Assembly: GCA_021298875.1 (NCBI GenBank) | Contig: JAJTHJ010000160.1 | Location: 1-6,263 of the forward strand | DNA: 6,263 nucleotides | Source: Burkholderiales bacterium | GTDB lineage: Bacteria > Pseudomonadota > Gammaproteobacteria > Burkholderiales > Burkholderiaceae_F | Direction: 5' to 3' | Shown here: positions 5,957 through 6,263 of the stretch, piece by piece | How positions within the stretch are numbered: position 1 is the stretch's first letter | How the letters are laid out: every line of letters begins with the position of its first letter | The notes under the pieces: model-generated | Databases searched by the model: none | Told to the model about the DNA's origin: nothing | The model's input: the letters and a program-made list of their open reading frames with translations, nothing else | Position numbers and translations under genes: made by a program

Positions 5957-5970
5957 GAGAAGGGGGCCTA

Positions 5971-5990
5971 CTGTCGCGTCCTGTCGTGTC
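5971..5990 (+). repeat. short tandem duplication upstream of katG
   Basis: CTGTCGCGTC is followed immediately by CTGTCGTGTC, two 10-base units with one difference, ending 28 bases before the katG ATG. It would lie in the promoter or the leader RNA. It could be chance or a small slippage duplication; no function can be assigned. Confidence 0.5.
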
Positions 5991-6018
5991 CCGATCAACC
6001 CTCTGTAAGGAGTTCCCG

Positions 6019-6263
6019 ATGCCCGACGAAGCCCGCTGCCCCTTTGCCGCCGCCCACGGCGCCCGCGTGCGCGAAAGCGCCCGCACCAACCGCGACTGGT
6101 GGCCCAACCGCCTGAACCTCTCGATCCTGCGCCAGCACTCGGCCAAGTCCGACCCGATGGGCGCGGGCTTCGACTACGCGGCCGAGTTCAAGACGCTCGA
6201 TCTGGCTGCGGTCAAGCGCGATCTGCACGCGCTGATGACGCAATCGCAGGACTGGTGGCCGGC
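6019..6263 (+). CDS. katG: catalase-peroxidase KatG, 5' part only (81 codons)
   Basis: This is the N-terminus of the bifunctional haem catalase-peroxidase that removes hydrogen peroxide in the cytoplasm. Only 81 of the roughly 720-750 residues normal for the family are in the window, so haem ligands and the Met-Tyr-Trp crosslink cannot be checked. The visible part is diagnostic: CPF (7-9), TNRDWWPNRLNLSILRQHS (23-41), SDPMGAGFDYAAEFKTLDLA (44-63), and DLHALMTQSQDWWP (68-81), the standard KatG start. ATG 6019 has a strong AAGGAG ribosome binding site (6007-6012) six bases upstream. It lies 146 bp after fbpC on the same strand, with a weak hairpin and a possible OxyR operator between, so an independent peroxide-inducible promoter is likely. 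No signal peptide is visible. Confidence 0.96.
   Translation, partial: MPDEARCPFAAAHGARVRESARTNRDWWPNRLNLSILRQHSAKSDPMGAGFDYAAEFKTLDLAAVKRDLHALMTQSQDWWP

Noticed and set aside
5955..5966. Purine-rich AGGAGAAGGGGG resembling a ribosome binding site
   Set aside because: No ATG follows at a usable distance. The true katG site is AAGGAG at 6007-6012.
5099..5998. A 299-codon minus-strand frame opposite fbpC and the katG upstream region
   Set aside because: Composition is antisense-like (His, Gln, Arg, Val rich) with no motif, and fbpC on the plus strand carries every ABC ATPase motif.

Overview
The window reads as a high-GC (roughly two thirds G+C by eye) chromosomal segment of a proteobacterium. 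Protein style suggests Betaproteobacteria, probably Burkholderiales or a relative: a TRAP transporter with split DctQ and DctM, an FbpB/FbpC ferric-iron ABC transporter, a KatG catalase-peroxidase, and GC-rich REP-type palindromes. That placement is inference from style; no marker gene is present.

Layout. Positions 1-4709 are all minus strand and 4769-6263 all plus strand, diverging from a 59-bp region (4710-4768). Leftward from the divergence lie a two-domain ferric-iron permease (fbpB, 3012-4709), an acylpyruvate-type fumarylacetoacetate hydrolase (FAH) family enzyme (2284-2979), and a tripartite TRAP transporter: dctP (1181-2278), dctQ (496-963) and the first 166 codons of dctM (499 to the left edge). 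Rightward lie the ATPase gene fbpC (4769-5872) and the first 81 codons of katG (from 6019).

How the parts fit. FbpB and FbpC should form one inner-membrane ferric-iron importer. The region between them holds a clear Fur-type operator over oppositely directed -10 candidates, so one repressor site can control both halves. The periplasmic iron-binding partner (FbpA) is not in the window. The FAH-family gene is 32 bp from fbpB and 5 bp from dctP, and dctQ/dctM overlap by ATGA, so the leftward genes could be one transcription unit. The hydrolase may process a substrate brought in by the TRAP system. katG has its own ribosome binding site and a possible OxyR-type operator. Iron uptake beside a haem peroxidase is a sensible iron/oxidative-stress neighbourhood.

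The most unusual feature is a pair of GC-rich REP-like repeats around dctP. One lies between dctP and dctQ. The other is inside the dctP reading frame and encodes the arginine-rich start of its signal peptide. A four-cysteine cluster in the C-terminal region of FbpC is also worth a look. I found no RNA gene, CRISPR array, insertion sequence, phage gene or defence system, and nothing that looks like a wholly new system.
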